A stretch of DNA of 64,000 bases from contig NC_059478.1 of NCBI RefSeq assembly GCF_018139145.2, positions 7,998,001-8,062,000 of the forward strand, written 5' to 3'. Positions within the stretch are counted from its first letter, which is position 1, and every line of letters begins with the position of its first letter. Source of the stretch: Gymnogyps californianus (taxonomy: Eukaryota; Chordata; Aves; Accipitriformes; Cathartidae). The notes under the pieces were generated by a model that did not search any database, was not told the origin of the DNA, and was given only the letters and a program-made list of their open reading frames with translations. The position numbers and the translations under genes were made by a program. Positions 63,944-64,000 of the stretch are shown one piece after another.

Positions 63944-64000
63944 CTCCCCGGGCCGGGGCCTGGGGCGGGGGGACGGGGACGGACGGGACGGCGCTCCTCC
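63560..64000 (-). promoter_or_regulatory. PIGC: CpG island over the PIGC 5' end
   Basis: Sequence from about 63560 to the window end is very GC-rich with dense CpG, including the first third of the PIGC CDS and the bases upstream. It contains no TATA box, which fits a housekeeping CpG-island promoter. In mammals the coding exon is preceded by a 5' UTR intron; a pyrimidine-rich CCCCCCGCCCCAG on the - strand ending at 63960 could be the acceptor, placing the true start site outside the window. Confidence 0.55.

Overview
The window is vertebrate nuclear DNA, almost certainly from a bird. Coding exons are small and separated by kilobases of AT-rich intron. Repeat density is low. The repeats I recognise are an old CR1-type LINE fragment, a decayed tRNA-headed SINE and a solo ERVL-type LTR of a kind I associate with neoavian birds. 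The genome is therefore more likely a neoavian bird than a chicken; this rests on recalled repeat families, not on a database search.

Two genes are supported. The + strand carries the 3' part of DNM3 (dynamin-3). Bases 1-31956 are the tail of a long intron. Three internal exons follow: 31957-32121 (start of the GTPase effector domain, GED), 37130-37356 (rest of the GED and start of the proline-rich domain, PRD) and 37998-38234 (most of the PRD). The exons that supply the GTPase, middle and PH regions lie upstream of the window.

After the donor at 38234 I see three possible terminal exons, all in the same splice phase. 51804-51873 gives the canonical dynamin-2/3-type tail ending SSLLD. 55878-55938 gives a tail resembling the DNM1 long-form tail. 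57711-57747 gives a short tail ending GRSS. Each has a pyrimidine-rich acceptor, an in-frame stop and a downstream AATAAA. This cluster of alternative C-termini is the most interesting feature of the window, because the dynamin C-terminus determines SH3 and other partner binding.

The - strand, at the right edge, carries PIGC (63943-63065), a complete intronless CDS for a multi-pass ER protein of the GPI-N-acetylglucosaminyltransferase complex. It has a poly(A) signal about 100 bases after its stop and lies in a GC- and CpG-rich island running to the window end. PIGC converges tail-to-tail on DNM3, and the two are also neighbours in mammals. They have no evident functional link: one acts in membrane fission and synaptic endocytosis, the other in GPI-anchor synthesis.

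The rest is intron or intergenic DNA with simple repeats, a few notable inverted repeats and some candidate regulatory stretches. I found no RNA gene, CRISPR array or prokaryote-like system. Most long open frames outside the listed exons have no recognisable protein features.
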